From contig NZ_JACHIW010000002.1 in NCBI RefSeq assembly GCF_014203395.1, positions 372,001-436,000 of the forward strand: a DNA stretch of 64,000 nt, written 5' to 3'. Both the position numbers and the translations under genes were made by a program. Positions 8,796-17,918 of this stretch are shown piece by piece. Every line of letters starts with the position of its first letter. Position 1 is the first letter of the stretch. This stretch comes from Saccharopolyspora phatthalungensis (GTDB taxonomy: Bacteria; Actinomycetota; Actinomycetes; Mycobacteriales; Pseudonocardiaceae). The notes beneath the pieces are model-generated. The model was not told the DNA's origin and searched no databases. It worked only from the letters and a program-made list of their open reading frames with translations.

Positions 8796-9646
8796 TGAAC
8801 AACACCGAGGATTCCTCCACCGACCGCCATCACGCCAGCGCCCTGAAAATCCTCGAAAACGGCCCCTACGCCCCGCGATGCCCCGACGGACACGGACCGC
8901 TGAGCACCGTCGCCGACGCCGACGCCCCGACCGGCGCGGCAATGGTGTGCACGACCTGCGGACAACGCCGCGGCATGGAAGTCACCATGCTGCGCACCCT
9001 GCTCAGTCCCCAACAGACCCGCTTCGACCAGCCACTGGCCACCCCGACCGAAAACCCCTCGCTGGCCGACACCATCGAAATCCCCCGGCTACAACCCCAG
9101 CCGCCGCCCCCACCGCAGCCCGAGAACACCGCCCGCGAACCACTGGGCAAGATCACCTCGGAAACCACCCGCGACGACCTCACCGCCGGCGACGAAACGT
9201 CCTTCGACTTCCCCACCCAGCCCGGCCAACCCGCGCGCGGCCGCCAACCTGACGGCACCATCCGCACCACCGGATGGCTGCAACTGGGCCGCTGGCCGAT
9301 CAGCTCCGGACTGTGGGCCGCACTGGCAGGCGCCGCCCTGGGCCTGGCTCTCATCGACCTCTACACCTGGCTACCGCTGATCCTGGCCACCACCGCCTAC
9401 GCCACCTGGTTCGCCGCAATCCGCTGGGTTCGGCCCGCCTCTGCGGCCACCAACCTCGAACTGGTCTACGCCGACGAACTCGAACCCGACGACGCGATCC
9501 GTATCCACGGCCCCATCGGGCCAGTCGGCATCGTCGACCAGATCACCCCGGCCAACAGCCAGCAGGTCCTCATCCGTTTCACCGGCGGCACCCAGCGCTT
9601 CCTTCCCGCCGACACCCGCTGCCACCTCGTGAAACTCCGCAACTAG
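8792..9646 (+). CDS. membrane protein with N-terminal Cys-rich (zinc-ribbon-like) region
   Basis: A 284-residue protein. The N-terminus has cysteines in APRCPDGHGPLS and MVCTTCGQRRG, which could form a small zinc ribbon (residues about 25-65). A Pro/Gln-rich linker follows, then two adjoining membrane segments (about 175-217, LWAALAGAALGLALIDLYTW...), then a C-terminal beta-rich domain of ~65 residues. ATG at 8792 overlaps the previous stop and has GAGGTGG at proper distance; GTG at 8780 is less likely. The N- and C-terminal domains probably face the cytoplasm. Function unknown; coupling to the exported Thr/Pro-rich protein suggests they work together. Confidence 0.65.
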   Translation: MMNNTEDSSTDRHHASALKILENGPYAPRCPDGHGPLSTVADADAPTGAAMVCTTCGQRRGMEVTMLRTLLSPQQTRFDQPLATPTENPSLADTIEIPRLQPQPPPPPQPENTAREPLGKITSETTRDDLTAGDETSFDFPTQPGQPARGRQPDGTIRTTGWLQLGRWPISSGLWAALAGAALGLALIDLYTWLPLILATTAYATWFAAIRWVRPASAATNLELVYADELEPDDAIRIHGPIGPVGIVDQITPANSQQVLIRFTGGTQRFLPADTRCHLVKLRN

Positions 9647-9747
9647 AGAGTGCTTCAAAGCGGATTGCGTGCGGGTAGCGGAACCCCATCAGAACCCGCT
9701 GGAGCGCCCGAAGCACACCCAACCGCCAACCGCCCCGGCCCGCACAA

Positions 9748-10443
9748 TCAGACGCGATCAGCCTCCGGCGCGCCCGTCGAGCCACCCACGACGGCATCCG
9801 AGTGCGACTTCGCCGCATCCGGCGGCGGCAACAACCCCGACACGTCCCCACCGGTGTCGTTGACCTTCAACACAAACGGCCGGGTCTCGGTGTAACGCAC
9901 CACGCTCACCGAACACGGATCCACCACGATCCGCTGGAACGCATCCAGGTGCAGGCCCAACGCATCCGCCAGCACCGACTTGATCACATCGCCATGCGTG
10001 CACGCCAACCACACCGCATCCGCCCCCAACCGGCGATCATGCGCCCGCACCGCGGCCACCGCCCTCGCCTGCACCTGCGCCAGCCCCTCACCACCCGGGA
10101 ACACCGCCGCCGACGGATGCTGCTGCACCACCTTCCACAACGGCTCCGCAGTCAGCTCGCTGACCTTCCTGCCGGTCCACTCCCCGTAATCGACCTCGGA
10201 CAACTCCGGCTCCACCACCGGCGAAAGCCCACGCTGCGCCGCCAACGCCGCCACCGTCTCCTGGCACCGCTGCAACGGAGACACCACGATCTCCCGCACC
10301 GGAACCCCCGCCAACCGGTCGGCCAGGCCCGCGGCCTGACTCACTCCGGTCTCGTCCAACCCGACACCGAGCGAACGCCCGGCCAACGTTCCGGCACCAT
10401 TGGCCGCCGACCGCGCATGCCGCAACAGGATGAGAGTCGCCAC
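9748..10443 (-). CDS. histidine phosphatase (phosphoglycerate mutase-like)
   Basis: A 231-residue enzyme of histidine phosphatase branch 1. The catalytic motif is LILLRHARSAANG at the start (RHA in place of RHG), then the second arginine SPLQRCQETV, Glu in YGEWTGRKV and the second catalytic histidine CTHGDVIK. GTG at 10441-10443 places the RHA motif at residues 8-10, as is normal. It follows uppP on the same strand beyond a terminator-like hairpin. The order matches what I recall as Rv2135c-Rv2136c in Mycobacterium tuberculosis. The physiological phosphate ester is not known. Confidence 0.85.
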   Translation of the reverse strand: MATLILLRHARSAANGAGTLAGRSLGVGLDETGVSQAAGLADRLAGVPVREIVVSPLQRCQETVAALAAQRGLSPVVEPELSEVDYGEWTGRKVSELTAEPLWKVVQQHPSAAVFPGGEGLAQVQARAVAAVRAHDRRLGADAVWLACTHGDVIKSVLADALGLHLDAFQRIVVDPCSVSVVRYTETRPFVLKVNDTGGDVSGLLPPPDAAKSHSDAVVGGSTGAPEADRV

Positions 10444-10489
10444 GACCGCCGAGCGTAGGCCCACACCGCCACGCAACCCACCACAACCC

Positions 10490-10531
10490 CCCGAAAAAGA
10501 ACGTGGTCCGCACCAACAGGTACGGACCACG
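10490..10531 (-). terminator. rho-independent-type terminator of uppP
   Basis: CGTGGTCCG (10502-10510) and CGGACCACG (10523-10531) make a perfect 9-bp stem. Inner ACC/GGT pairs close an AACA loop. On the minus strand the stem is followed by TTCTTTTT. It sits just after the uppP stop. Confidence 0.75.
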
Positions 10532-10547
10532 CCCACGGATCACCAGG

Positions 10548-11396
10548 TCACGGCTGCATGACACCGAACCCCAACAACCCGAACACCACCAAACCCAACG
10601 CGATCCGGTACCACACGAACAAGTAAACGCTGTGCCGCTCCACGAACCGCAACAACCAGGCGATCACCGCATACCCGATCACCCCGGCCACCACCGTCGC
10701 CACGACCATCTGCGCCACCGTCGGCTGCAACCCGTACGCGCTCGGCTCGAAAACGTGCGAAACCTCCGACACGCCCGCCGCGAACACCGCCGGAATCGCC
10801 AGCAAGAACGAGAACCGCACCGCCGTCGGCCGGTCCAATCCCAACGCCAAACCAGCAGTGATCGTGCCGCCCGACCGCGACACCCCCGGAATCAACGCCA
10901 ACGACTGCGCCAACCCCATCAAGACACCATCACGCAACTGCAACCGGTCCAGTCCCCGAAGCTGACGACCGAACCGCTCCGCCAACCCCATCAACACACC
11001 GAACACGATCAACGTCGCACCGGTAATCCACAGACTCCGCAACGTCGACCGGATGTAGTCCTGAAACAGGAAACCCAACACCCCGATCGGCAAGCTGCCA
11101 ACGATCACATACCACGCCAGCCGGTAGTCCGGCGTCCGCCGCACCTCGGCATCCGCCAGCCCGCGGAACCACACCGCCACCAACCGCACGATGTCCTTGG
11201 CGAAATAGATCACCACCGCCAGCTCGGTACCGATCTGCGTCACCGCCGTAAACGACGCGCCCGCATCATCACCAAAAAATAACTTCGACACGATCGACAA
11301 ATGACCGGACGAAGAAACCGGCAGGAACTCGGTGAGCCCCTGGACCACGGCCAGCACCATGGCCTGCAACCACGACAACGAAATCCACTCCCGCAC
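10548..11396 (-). CDS. uppP: undecaprenyl-diphosphatase (BacA/UppP)
   Basis: A 282-residue integral membrane phosphatase that recycles undecaprenyl diphosphate to the monophosphate carrier for wall synthesis. It shows the two signature loops: [13 protein letters not shown] (about residue 20) and PGVSRSGGT (about residue 172), the latter carrying the catalytic arginine. About eight hydrophobic helices follow the usual spacing and length. GTG at 11394-11396 ([11 protein letters not shown]) is chosen for length; an earlier GTG is possible. It is followed by a terminator and then the histidine phosphatase. Raised dosage of this family is known to give bacitracin tolerance. Confidence 0.93.
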   Translation of the reverse strand: MREWISLSWLQAMVLAVVQGLTEFLPVSSSGHLSIVSKLFFGDDAGASFTAVTQIGTELAVVIYFAKDIVRLVAVWFRGLADAEVRRTPDYRLAWYVIVGSLPIGVLGFLFQDYIRSTLRSLWITGATLIVFGVLMGLAERFGRQLRGLDRLQLRDGVLMGLAQSLALIPGVSRSGGTITAGLALGLDRPTAVRFSFLLAIPAVFAAGVSEVSHVFEPSAYGLQPTVAQMVVATVVAGVIGYAVIAWLLRFVERHSVYLFVWYRIALGLVVFGLLGFGVMQP

Positions 11397-11646
11397 GATC
11401 GCAAAGACATTTGCGCGCCCACCGGCCACCGGCCGGTGGGCGCAGAACCCAGATCTTGCAGCATCCCCACCGACCCTCCTCCCCCACCCCGCAAACCCAC
11501 ATACCACCAGGTCTCAGGCGATCGATCACACCCCGCAACGAACAAAGCAGGCCTCCCCCGACCGCTGTGATCCGAGACACGCAGAACCAGACCCGCCGCC
11601 ACAGCCTCACCGACCACAGCCGCCACACCGAATACGCTCACGCACC

Positions 11647-12630
11647 GTGGAACACCGACAACTCGGCCGCAGCGGCCTGCGCGTCTCCCGCCTCGCCCTG
11701 GGCACCATGACCTGGGGACTGGACACCGACGCCGACGAAGCCGCCGAGCAACTGTCCACCTTCCACGAAGCCGGCGGCACCCTCATCGACACCGCCGACG
11801 TCTACCAAGACGGCCACAGCGAACAAATCCTCGGCGATCTGCTCGCCACCCACCTGCCCCGCGACGAAATCGTGCTCGCCACCAAAGCCGTCGCCCGCCG
11901 CAAACCCGGCCCCTTCGGCGGCGGTGCCTCCCGCGGCGCCCTGCTCACCGCCCTCGACGGCTCCCTGCGCCGCCTCCAAGTCGACCACCTCGACCTCTGG
12001 CAACTACACGCCTGGGACCCCACCGTCCCCCTCGACGAAACCCTCGCCGCCATCGACACCGCCGTCACCACCGGCCGCGTCCGCTACGCCGGCATCTCCA
12101 ACTACTCAGGCTGGCAACTCGCCACCGCCGCCACCCACCAGAACGCCAACCCCACCCGCACCCCGCTGATCGCCACCCAAGTCGAGTACTCACTGCTCGA
12201 ACGAGGCATCGAACGCGAAGTCACCCCCGCCGCCGAACACCACGGCCTCGGCCTGCTCGCCTGGGCCCCCCTCGGCCGCGGCGTCCTCACCGGCAAATAC
12301 CGCAACGCCACCCCACCCGACTCCCGCGGCGCCACCAGCCACCTCGCCAGCTACGTCGAACACCACCGCACCGAACGCGCCGCCCGCATCGTGCAAGCGG
12401 TCCTCACCGCCGCCGAAGGACTCGGCACCTCACCCGTACACGTCGCCCTCGCCTGGGTCCGCGACCGCCCCGGCGTCACCGCCCCCATCCTCGGCGCCCG
12501 AACCGCCGCCCAACTCAAAACCTCCCTCGCCGCCGAACACCTCACCCTCCCCCCAGCCATCCGCGCCGCCCTCGACGACATCAGCACCCCCGTCAAGAGC
12601 TACCCCGAACGCAACCCCGCCCAGCCCTGA
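11647..12630 (+). CDS. aldo/keto reductase
   Basis: A 327-residue NADPH-dependent TIM-barrel oxidoreductase. Motifs in order: LGRSGLRVSRLALGTMTWG, catalytic Asp/Tyr in LIDTADVYQDG, Lys in VLATKAVARR, His in WQLHAWDP, then GISNYSG and the cofactor-binding C-terminus ILGARTAAQL. GTG at 11647 gives the family's normal start (VEHRQLGRSGL); the open frame runs 315 bases further up but is not family-like. It resembles YghZ/potassium channel beta-type reductases. It is divergent from uppP across about 250 bases of non-coding sequence. Substrate unknown. Confidence 0.88.
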   Translation: MEHRQLGRSGLRVSRLALGTMTWGLDTDADEAAEQLSTFHEAGGTLIDTADVYQDGHSEQILGDLLATHLPRDEIVLATKAVARRKPGPFGGGASRGALLTALDGSLRRLQVDHLDLWQLHAWDPTVPLDETLAAIDTAVTTGRVRYAGISNYSGWQLATAATHQNANPTRTPLIATQVEYSLLERGIEREVTPAAEHHGLGLLAWAPLGRGVLTGKYRNATPPDSRGATSHLASYVEHHRTERAARIVQAVLTAAEGLGTSPVHVALAWVRDRPGVTAPILGARTAAQLKTSLAAEHLTLPPAIRAALDDISTPVKSYPERNPAQP

Positions 12631-12799
12631 CCACCCATCGGGTCAACCTCGACCACACCCATTCCCGCCCCGCACCCCACCTGCCACCCTGAGACCCCGC
12701 CCACCCGGGCCAACGACCACCCCGCCAACCGCATCAGGAATCCTGGAGAAAGGAACACGCACCGCACCCAGCGGGCACGCAGCACTTAGGAGGACCTCG

Positions 12800-13780
12800 T
12801 TGCGTCGTCTGGCCGCCCTCTGCCTCACCGCAACCCTGCTCACCGGCTGCGGCACGGACACCGCCAGCGACCCCCTCCAGGTCACCAACACCCTCACCGC
12901 CGCAACACCCGCCACCGCACCACCCACAACCACCCCGCCCGCAGGAACGGTGCACCCAGCACCCCCGGTGCAACACACCGCCTTCGACCGCGACACCCAC
13001 ACCCTCGTGCTCGCCAGCGGCCCCACCCTCACCCTCATCGACCCGCGCACCAACACCCAGCGCACGGTCAACCTGCCCAGCGCCCCCGCCGGACTGCGCA
13101 CCGAACACGGCAAACTCCTCGCGGCACTGCCCGACGCCAACCTCATCACCCGCGTCGACCTGAGCACCGCCACCGCGCAATCCACCCCGGTCCCCGGCGG
13201 CCCCGTCGACGCAGTCGACCTCGACGCAAACCGGACCGCCGTCGCCCTCCGCGACACCGCCAGCGTCACCGTCCTGCAAAACGGCAAACCCGTCACCACA
13301 GCAGACAAATTCCAAGGCCCCGCACAGCTGCTGCCCGCCGCCAGCGACATCTACGTCCTCGACCGCCTCACCACCGCACTCACCCCCATCAACCCCACAA
13401 CCGGCACCAAAGGCGCCGGACTGCGCGCCGGACAAGGCGCCACCAACGCCTTCACCGACCGCTACGGCCGCATCATCACCATCGACACCCGCGGCCAAGA
13501 ACTCCTCGCCTTCAGCACCGACCCGCTGGTCATGAAACAGCGCTACCCGGTCGTCGGCGCCCCCTACGGCCTCGCCTACGACCCCACCCGCGACCTAGCC
13601 TGGGTCACGCTGACCGCAACCAACGAACTCGTCGGCTACGACATCGCCGGCGGCGAACCCCAGGAACGCCACCGGCTGCCCACCATCACCCAACCCAACT
13701 CGGTCGCAGTCGACCCAGACACCGGAGACATCTACATCGCCTCCGCCAACGGCGCCGGATACCAGGTGGTGAGAATGTGA
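12800..13780 (+). CDS. lppL: LppL-like lipoprotein with beta-propeller repeats
   Basis: A 326-residue secreted lipoprotein. It starts with TTG behind AGGAGG. The signal peptide ends in the lipobox LLTGC (Cys at about 17). A Thr/Pro linker follows, then repeating YVTN/NHL-like blades such as HTLVLASGPTLTLIDP, LAWVTLTATNELVGYDI and NSVAVDPDTGDIYIAS. It overlaps the next gene by four bases. I recall the same neighbours (phosphatase, uppP, DUF5703, LppL) at Rv2135c-Rv2138 in M. tuberculosis. Role unknown, probably a binding protein on the outer face of the membrane. Confidence 0.78.
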   Translation: MRRLAALCLTATLLTGCGTDTASDPLQVTNTLTAATPATAPPTTTPPAGTVHPAPPVQHTAFDRDTHTLVLASGPTLTLIDPRTNTQRTVNLPSAPAGLRTEHGKLLAALPDANLITRVDLSTATAQSTPVPGGPVDAVDLDANRTAVALRDTASVTVLQNGKPVTTADKFQGPAQLLPAASDIYVLDRLTTALTPINPTTGTKGAGLRAGQGATNAFTDRYGRIITIDTRGQELLAFSTDPLVMKQRYPVVGAPYGLAYDPTRDLAWVTLTATNELVGYDIAGGEPQERHRLPTITQPNSVAVDPDTGDIYIASANGAGYQVVRM

Positions 13781-13995
13781 ACGTGGAAGGAATCGACACC
13801 GATTCGGATTGGGAGTACCGGCCGCTGCGCCTACCACCGGGCATCACCCGCTGGAGCGCAGCGACCCAACTCAGCATCCACGCCGAATTCTCCGGCTGGG
13901 AACTGTCCCGGGTACTCCTCTACTCCGACGGCACCCGCAAGGTCTGGCTGCGCCGCCGCCGAACCACCCCCGGCGTCCCCGGCCTGCTCACCTGA
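13777..13995 (+). CDS. DUF5703-type small protein
   Basis: A 72-residue protein beginning at GTG 13777 inside the lppL stop (GTGA overlap), so translation is coupled. Central text WEYRPLRLPPGITRWSAATQ and GWELSRVLLYSDGTRKVWLR is typical of a short conserved actinobacterial family next to uppP (Rv2137c-like). No membrane segment. Function unknown. Confidence 0.75.
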   Translation: MNVEGIDTDSDWEYRPLRLPPGITRWSAATQLSIHAEFSGWELSRVLLYSDGTRKVWLRRRRTTPGVPGLLT

Positions 13996-14054
13996 CAGCG
14001 AGTGCGGTTCTGCACAGGGGTGGGGTGTGCCGGGTACGCGAAAGGCAGGCCCGC

Positions 14055-15470
14055 GTGACCAACGCCGAACTGCTCACCGGAGCGCAGCTCGCCGACGGCA
14101 CCGGAAGTCCCCTGCGCCCAGCCGAAGTGCTCATCCAAAACGGCCGCATCACCGCCGTCGAGCCCCCGGGGGGACTTTCCCGCCGGACACGCCACGACGC
14201 GATCTCACGGGACTCGTCCTCGCCCCCGGCTTCATCGACGTCCACTCCCACGCGGACAACGCCCCGCTGCTCACCACCGACGACACCACCAAGATCTTGC
14301 AGGGTGTCACCACCGAAGTCGTCGGCAACTGCGGCTTCAGCCTCGCACCATTCAGCACCGACAATGCCACACCCTCGCGGCATTCCTGCGACGACTGTTC
14401 CCACCGCTGGACTTCACCTGGACCGGCTTCCCCGACCTCTTCGCCGCCACCGACGCGGCCGGTTACGTCACCAACTACTGCCCGCTCATCGGCCACGGCA
14501 CCCTCCGCATCGCCGCGCTCGGCATGGCCGACATAGCCCCCGACGACACCGCACTACGCACCATGCGAACGGCCCTCGAAGAAGGCATGACCGCCGGTGC
14601 CTTCGGCCTCTCCAGCGGCCTGATCTACCCGCCTGCCGTCTTCTCCACCACCGACGAACTCACGGCAGTCGCCGAAGCCCTCGGCGGCACCGGCCTCTAC
14701 GTCACACACATGCGCGACGAAGGCGAGGCCCTACTGGACGCCATCGACGAGGCGCTGCGGATCGGCGCGACCGCAGGCCGCACCCACCTGTCCCACCTCA
14801 AGGCCACCCACGCCGACAACTGGGGCAAGATGCGACCCGCACTGGACAAGATCCACCAGGCCCGCAGCACCGGCCACGACGTGGTCCAGGACGTCTACCC
14901 CTACACCACATCCTCATCGCGACCACCGCCAGCCACCGCTACGAAGGCCGGACCGTCGCCGAGCTCGCCGCAGCCGCCGACACCGAACCGGTGGACGCGC
15001 TGATCGACGTGCTGGTCGGCGAACGCCTCCGCGTCTCGATGATTAATTTCGCGATGCACGAGGATGATCTCGAACTGGCGATGGCCGACCCGCACACCAT
15101 GATCGGCTCCGATGGGTTGCCGCCTGGCACCGGAGGCAAACCGCATCCGAGACTGACCGGCACCTTTCCCCGAGTTCTCGGCCGCTACGCCCGCGAACGG
15201 GGCGTGCTGACGCTGCCCGAAGCGATCCGACGGATGACCTCGCTGCCCGCGGCGTCCTTCCGCATCCCCGACCGCGGCATGATCGCCCCCGGACACATCG
15301 CGGACCTGGTCGCCTTCGACGCCGACGCCGTCATCGACCTCGGCGACTACCAAGACCCGCTACGGCCACCGAAAGGCATCCCCTGGGTCTGCCAAGCCGG
15401 CCGAACAGTCGTCGACAACGGCGAATACATAGCCCCGCGGAACGGCCGCCGCCTCACGCCGAAGGCCTGA
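14055..15470 (+). pseudogene. N-acyl-D-amino-acid deacylase (amidohydrolase), decayed
   Basis: The pieces spell a D-aminoacylase-type amidohydrolase across three frames. VTNAELLTGAQLADGTGSPL starts at GTG 14055. After a shift near 14165-14210 comes LVLAPGFIDVHSHADN, which holds the metal-binding HxH. After a second shift near 14370, TLAAFLRRLFPPLDFTWTGF runs on through HMRDEGE and HLSHLKATHADNW. At about 14915 DVYPYTT jumps in a third frame to ILIATTASHRYEGRTVAELA, skipping roughly 50-70 family residues. The end is normal (GMIAPGHIADLVAFDAD). Two frameshifts plus a deletion rule out an active enzyme. Intact members hydrolyse N-acyl-D-amino acids. Confidence 0.75.
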
Positions 15471-15527
15471 CTTTGTCTTGGCGTATTTGGTGATTGCGGG
15501 GTTAGCTGATGATTGCTGTATTGTAAA

Positions 15528-15561
15528 TTTTGATCAACACTGAAACTATAGAAGTTAATAC
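15528..15561 (+). repeat. AT-rich repeat, copy 1
   Basis: TGATCAACACTGAAACTATA followed by GAAGTTAATAC. The copies at 16498 and 20500 share the core TCA..ACTGAA..AT.GA..(C/T)TA in the same orientation. It lies about 120 bases upstream of the 51-codon ORF at 15681. Confidence 0.5.
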
Positions 15562-15680
15562 TTCACATGTTGGCAGCCCAACCGGGCGATTCTGATCAGT
15601 AGCAAACCGATGCCACGTGCGATCTCCGGAGCCGAGAAGCACCATCAGGCAATAGATTCCGCGCCGAGAGGAGCAATGGC

Positions 15681-15836
15681 ATGACGCTCGCCGATTACTT
15701 TGCCGCACCGCACCAGCGAACCGGCCCATTCGACGTGGAACCGCGCGAACTTCACCTGCCCACCCACGACCGGACCGAGGCCGACCCGGACTTCGACGAG
15801 TTCGACGAGAGCCACCTCATCCGCGGCTACGACTGA
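15681..15836 (+). CDS. short acidic ORF (51 aa)
   Basis: An ATG 10 bases after GAGAGGAG opens 51 codons: N-terminus MTLADYFAAPHQ, then PFDVEPRELHLPTHDRTEAD, ending in an Asp/Glu/Phe-rich tail and HLIRGYD. There is no Cys and no membrane segment. It could be a small regulatory protein or the start of a truncated gene. A ribosomal-peptide precursor is conceivable from size and acidity, but no modifying enzyme lies nearby. Its upstream region carries the AT-rich repeat. Confidence 0.45.
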   Translation: MTLADYFAAPHQRTGPFDVEPRELHLPTHDRTEADPDFDEFDESHLIRGYD

Positions 15837-15919
15837 CCACCGCATGGCCGATTCGTTCAAGCCTGGCCCCTGGCACCGGCCATAGCCTGCAAGGACGACA
15901 TCGACTAGCGGGAGTTTCA

Positions 15920-16312
15920 ATGAAAGCCCAACTGGATCTCGTCGGCCTCGTCGTCACCGACATGGCGCGATCCCTGGCGTTCTACCGCCGACTCGGCCTG
16001 GACGTGCCCGCCGACGCCGACCAGCAGCCACACGTCGAGACCACGCTGCCCGGCGGAATGCGATTGGCCTGGGACACCATCGATACGGTCCGCTCGTTCA
16101 ACCCGGATTGGCAACCGGCCACCGGCGGCCCGCAGATCGCCCTGGCTTTCCTGCTCGACAGCCCGGCCGAAGTCGACGCGATGTACCGGCATCTGACCGA
16201 AGCCAGCTACGCAGGCGACAAAGCACCGTGGGACGCCTTCTGGGGCCAGCGCTACGCCGTCGTCCACGACCCCGACGGCAACGGGATCGACCTGTTCGCA
16301 CCGCTGACCTAA
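15920..16312 (+). CDS. VOC (glyoxalase/bleomycin-resistance) superfamily protein
   Basis: A 130-residue two-module beta-alpha-beta-beta-beta fold. It begins QLDLVGLVVTDMARSLAFYR and ends with the family signature VVHDPDGNGIDLFAPL. GGGAG precedes the ATG by six bases. Family members bind metal or drugs, as fosfomycin and bleomycin resistance proteins or dioxygenases do. The short length and single domain suit a binding or resistance protein, but the substrate is unknown. It lies between two copies of the AT-rich repeat. Confidence 0.8.
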   Translation: MKAQLDLVGLVVTDMARSLAFYRRLGLDVPADADQQPHVETTLPGGMRLAWDTIDTVRSFNPDWQPATGGPQIALAFLLDSPAEVDAMYRHLTEASYAGDKAPWDAFWGQRYAVVHDPDGNGIDLFAPLT

Positions 16313-16494
16313 GTCCCCAATGGACCACCACATCAACGGCGAAGGCGTAGGTCGCACCGCGACGATCACTTCGACGGCAGGACCATTCCCCGCCCCCGAA
16401 ACCCCTTGCCACTCACGGCTAGAGCCAACGTTTGTCCGATTCATAGCGGTTTTCGGAGGCGAAGTCAGTATCGGGTTGATCTTGCTCGAAGAGA

Positions 16495-17479
16495 TTGATA
16501 TCATTCAACACTGAAGGAATAGATCCTAATGATTTACCGGTTCCGCTCCCGGCGGATCCGGTGGTGATCAGCCGGCGCTTGCGGCAGCGTGATCCGCATG
16601 ACCCGATTCCGCTTCTCCTACAACATCTTCGGCTCGGGTTCAGCCTTCAGCTGTCGACGGTGCGGTATTTGGGGACGTTCCTGGCGGATCCGCTGGAGGC
16701 GCCCACCGTGGTGGACTTTCGGGCGGAACAGTTGGAGATCACGGATCCGTCGTGTGTGAAGTCCTACGCGGAACGGCAGGCCACCCAGTGGGAGCACACG
16801 GCGGAGATCCGCCGCGAGTTCGGCTACCGGGACTTCGCCGAACATTCCCCTAGCCCAGCTCTGGGGCGGTGGCATGGTCGCCTCGGTGGATGGGCTGCGG
16901 TTCGTCGTGCCGGTGAACACCGTCTACGCCGCCAAACCCGCGCTATTTCGGTCGCCGCAGGGGCGCAACCTGGCTCAACGCGATCAACGACCAGGTCGCC
17001 GGGATCGGCGCCACGGTCGTGCCGGGCACGCAGCGGGACTCGCTGTTTCAGCTGGACGTGATGCTCAACCCCGACCACGGGCGCCGCCCGGAGCTGGTCA
17101 CGTCAGCTACGGCTGGGTATTCGGACATGGTCTTCGGGTTGTACCGGATCTGCGGGATGCAGTACGCGCCCCGGCTGGCAGGACTGGCCGACACCCGGTT
17201 CTGGCGCATCGACCCGGCCGCGGATAGGGCATGGAAGACCAGCTCGGCGCGCTGGGCCTGGTGCTCAACGCCGTGGTGCTGTGGAACACCACCTATCTCA
17301 ACGCCGCCGTTGAGCAGCTGCGCGCCCAGGGCTACCCGGTCAACGACACCGACGCCGCCCGGCTGTCCCCGTTGATCGACTCCCATCTGAATGTCCACGG
17401 CGCCTACACCTTTCACCCGCCCCAGTCGGCCGGGCTGCGCCCGCTGCGCGACCCCGCCGACGTCGAACCAGACGAGTAG
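16495..17479 (+). pseudogene. Tn3-family transposase TnpA, fragments
   Basis: The N-terminal DUF4158 part is clear: LRLGFSLQLSTVRYLGTFL and DPSCVKSYAERQ. It is joined abruptly (about 16850) to a catalytic-domain piece with WGGGMVASVDGLRFVVPV. After a shift comes TWLNAINDQVAGIGATVVPG then DMVFGLYRICGMQY and FWRIDPAAD. A second deletion (about 17225) leads to EDQLGALGLVLNAVVLWNT and the normal C-terminus GLRPLRDP. About 320 residues remain of roughly 1000. It cannot transpose. Confidence 0.8.
16498..16533 (+). repeat. AT-rich repeat, copy 2
   Basis: TCATTCAACACTGAAGGAAT then AGATCCTAATGATT, at the front of the transposase remnant. It matches copies 1 and 3. Confidence 0.5.
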
Positions 17480-17533
17480 GAGATCTCATGTCCCGCCGCA
17501 CGATGTTGTGCCAGGCGCACGAACACGGCCGGT

Positions 17534-17878
17534 TCAACCCGCGCCGACGGTGATCCTTGTGGCCGTGAGATGACTGATCGCCACACCTGTGTCGTTGAGT
17601 TCGAATGCGATCCGGGACGCGGACCTTTTGCGCTCACGCCTCCAGGTCACGGTCTGCTGGGCGATCTCCGGCGGCGTGGCGCTCGGTTGACGGCGCGGGG
17701 TCGACCGGTCCAGTAAGCCGACGTCACCGTAGCGGCGCCACCGGTTCACACCCACTTCGACGCGCAAGAGCGAGAGATACCCATCTCGGCTGCCACATGA
17801 GCGATAGGCCTGGTCCGGCAACGGTCAACGAGTCGCCGCCGTCCCTCGATGGACAACGGGTGTTGCGATGGATTGACG
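17534..17878 (-). pseudogene. IS481-family transposase, N-terminal fragment
   Basis: On the minus strand HPLSIEGRRRLVDRC runs into IAHVAAEMGISRSCASKWV and NRWRRYGDVGLLDRSTPRRQ, then RRERKRSASRIAFEL. These are the HTH domains typical of IS481 transposases. The frame then runs into unrelated text and stops at 17534-17536, so the DDE catalytic domain is gone. It is wedged between the Tn3 remnant and the TetR promoter. Confidence 0.7.
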
Positions 17879-17887
17879 TCACATCTA

Positions 17888-17912
17888 TTTAGTAGTTAGT
17901 AACTGATAACTT
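17888..17912. promoter_or_regulatory. putative operator of the TetR-MFS pair
   Basis: AGTTAGTAACT (17894-17904) is a perfect 11-base palindrome, followed by GATAACT. It lies 15 bases before the TetR start and suits autorepression. Confidence 0.5.
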
Positions 17913-17918
17913 GTTGCC

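Noticed and set aside
15681..15836. Graspetide or lanthipeptide precursor
   Set aside because: No ATP-grasp, LanM/LanB or other modifying enzyme nearby, and the tail lacks Cys and is poor in Ser/Thr.
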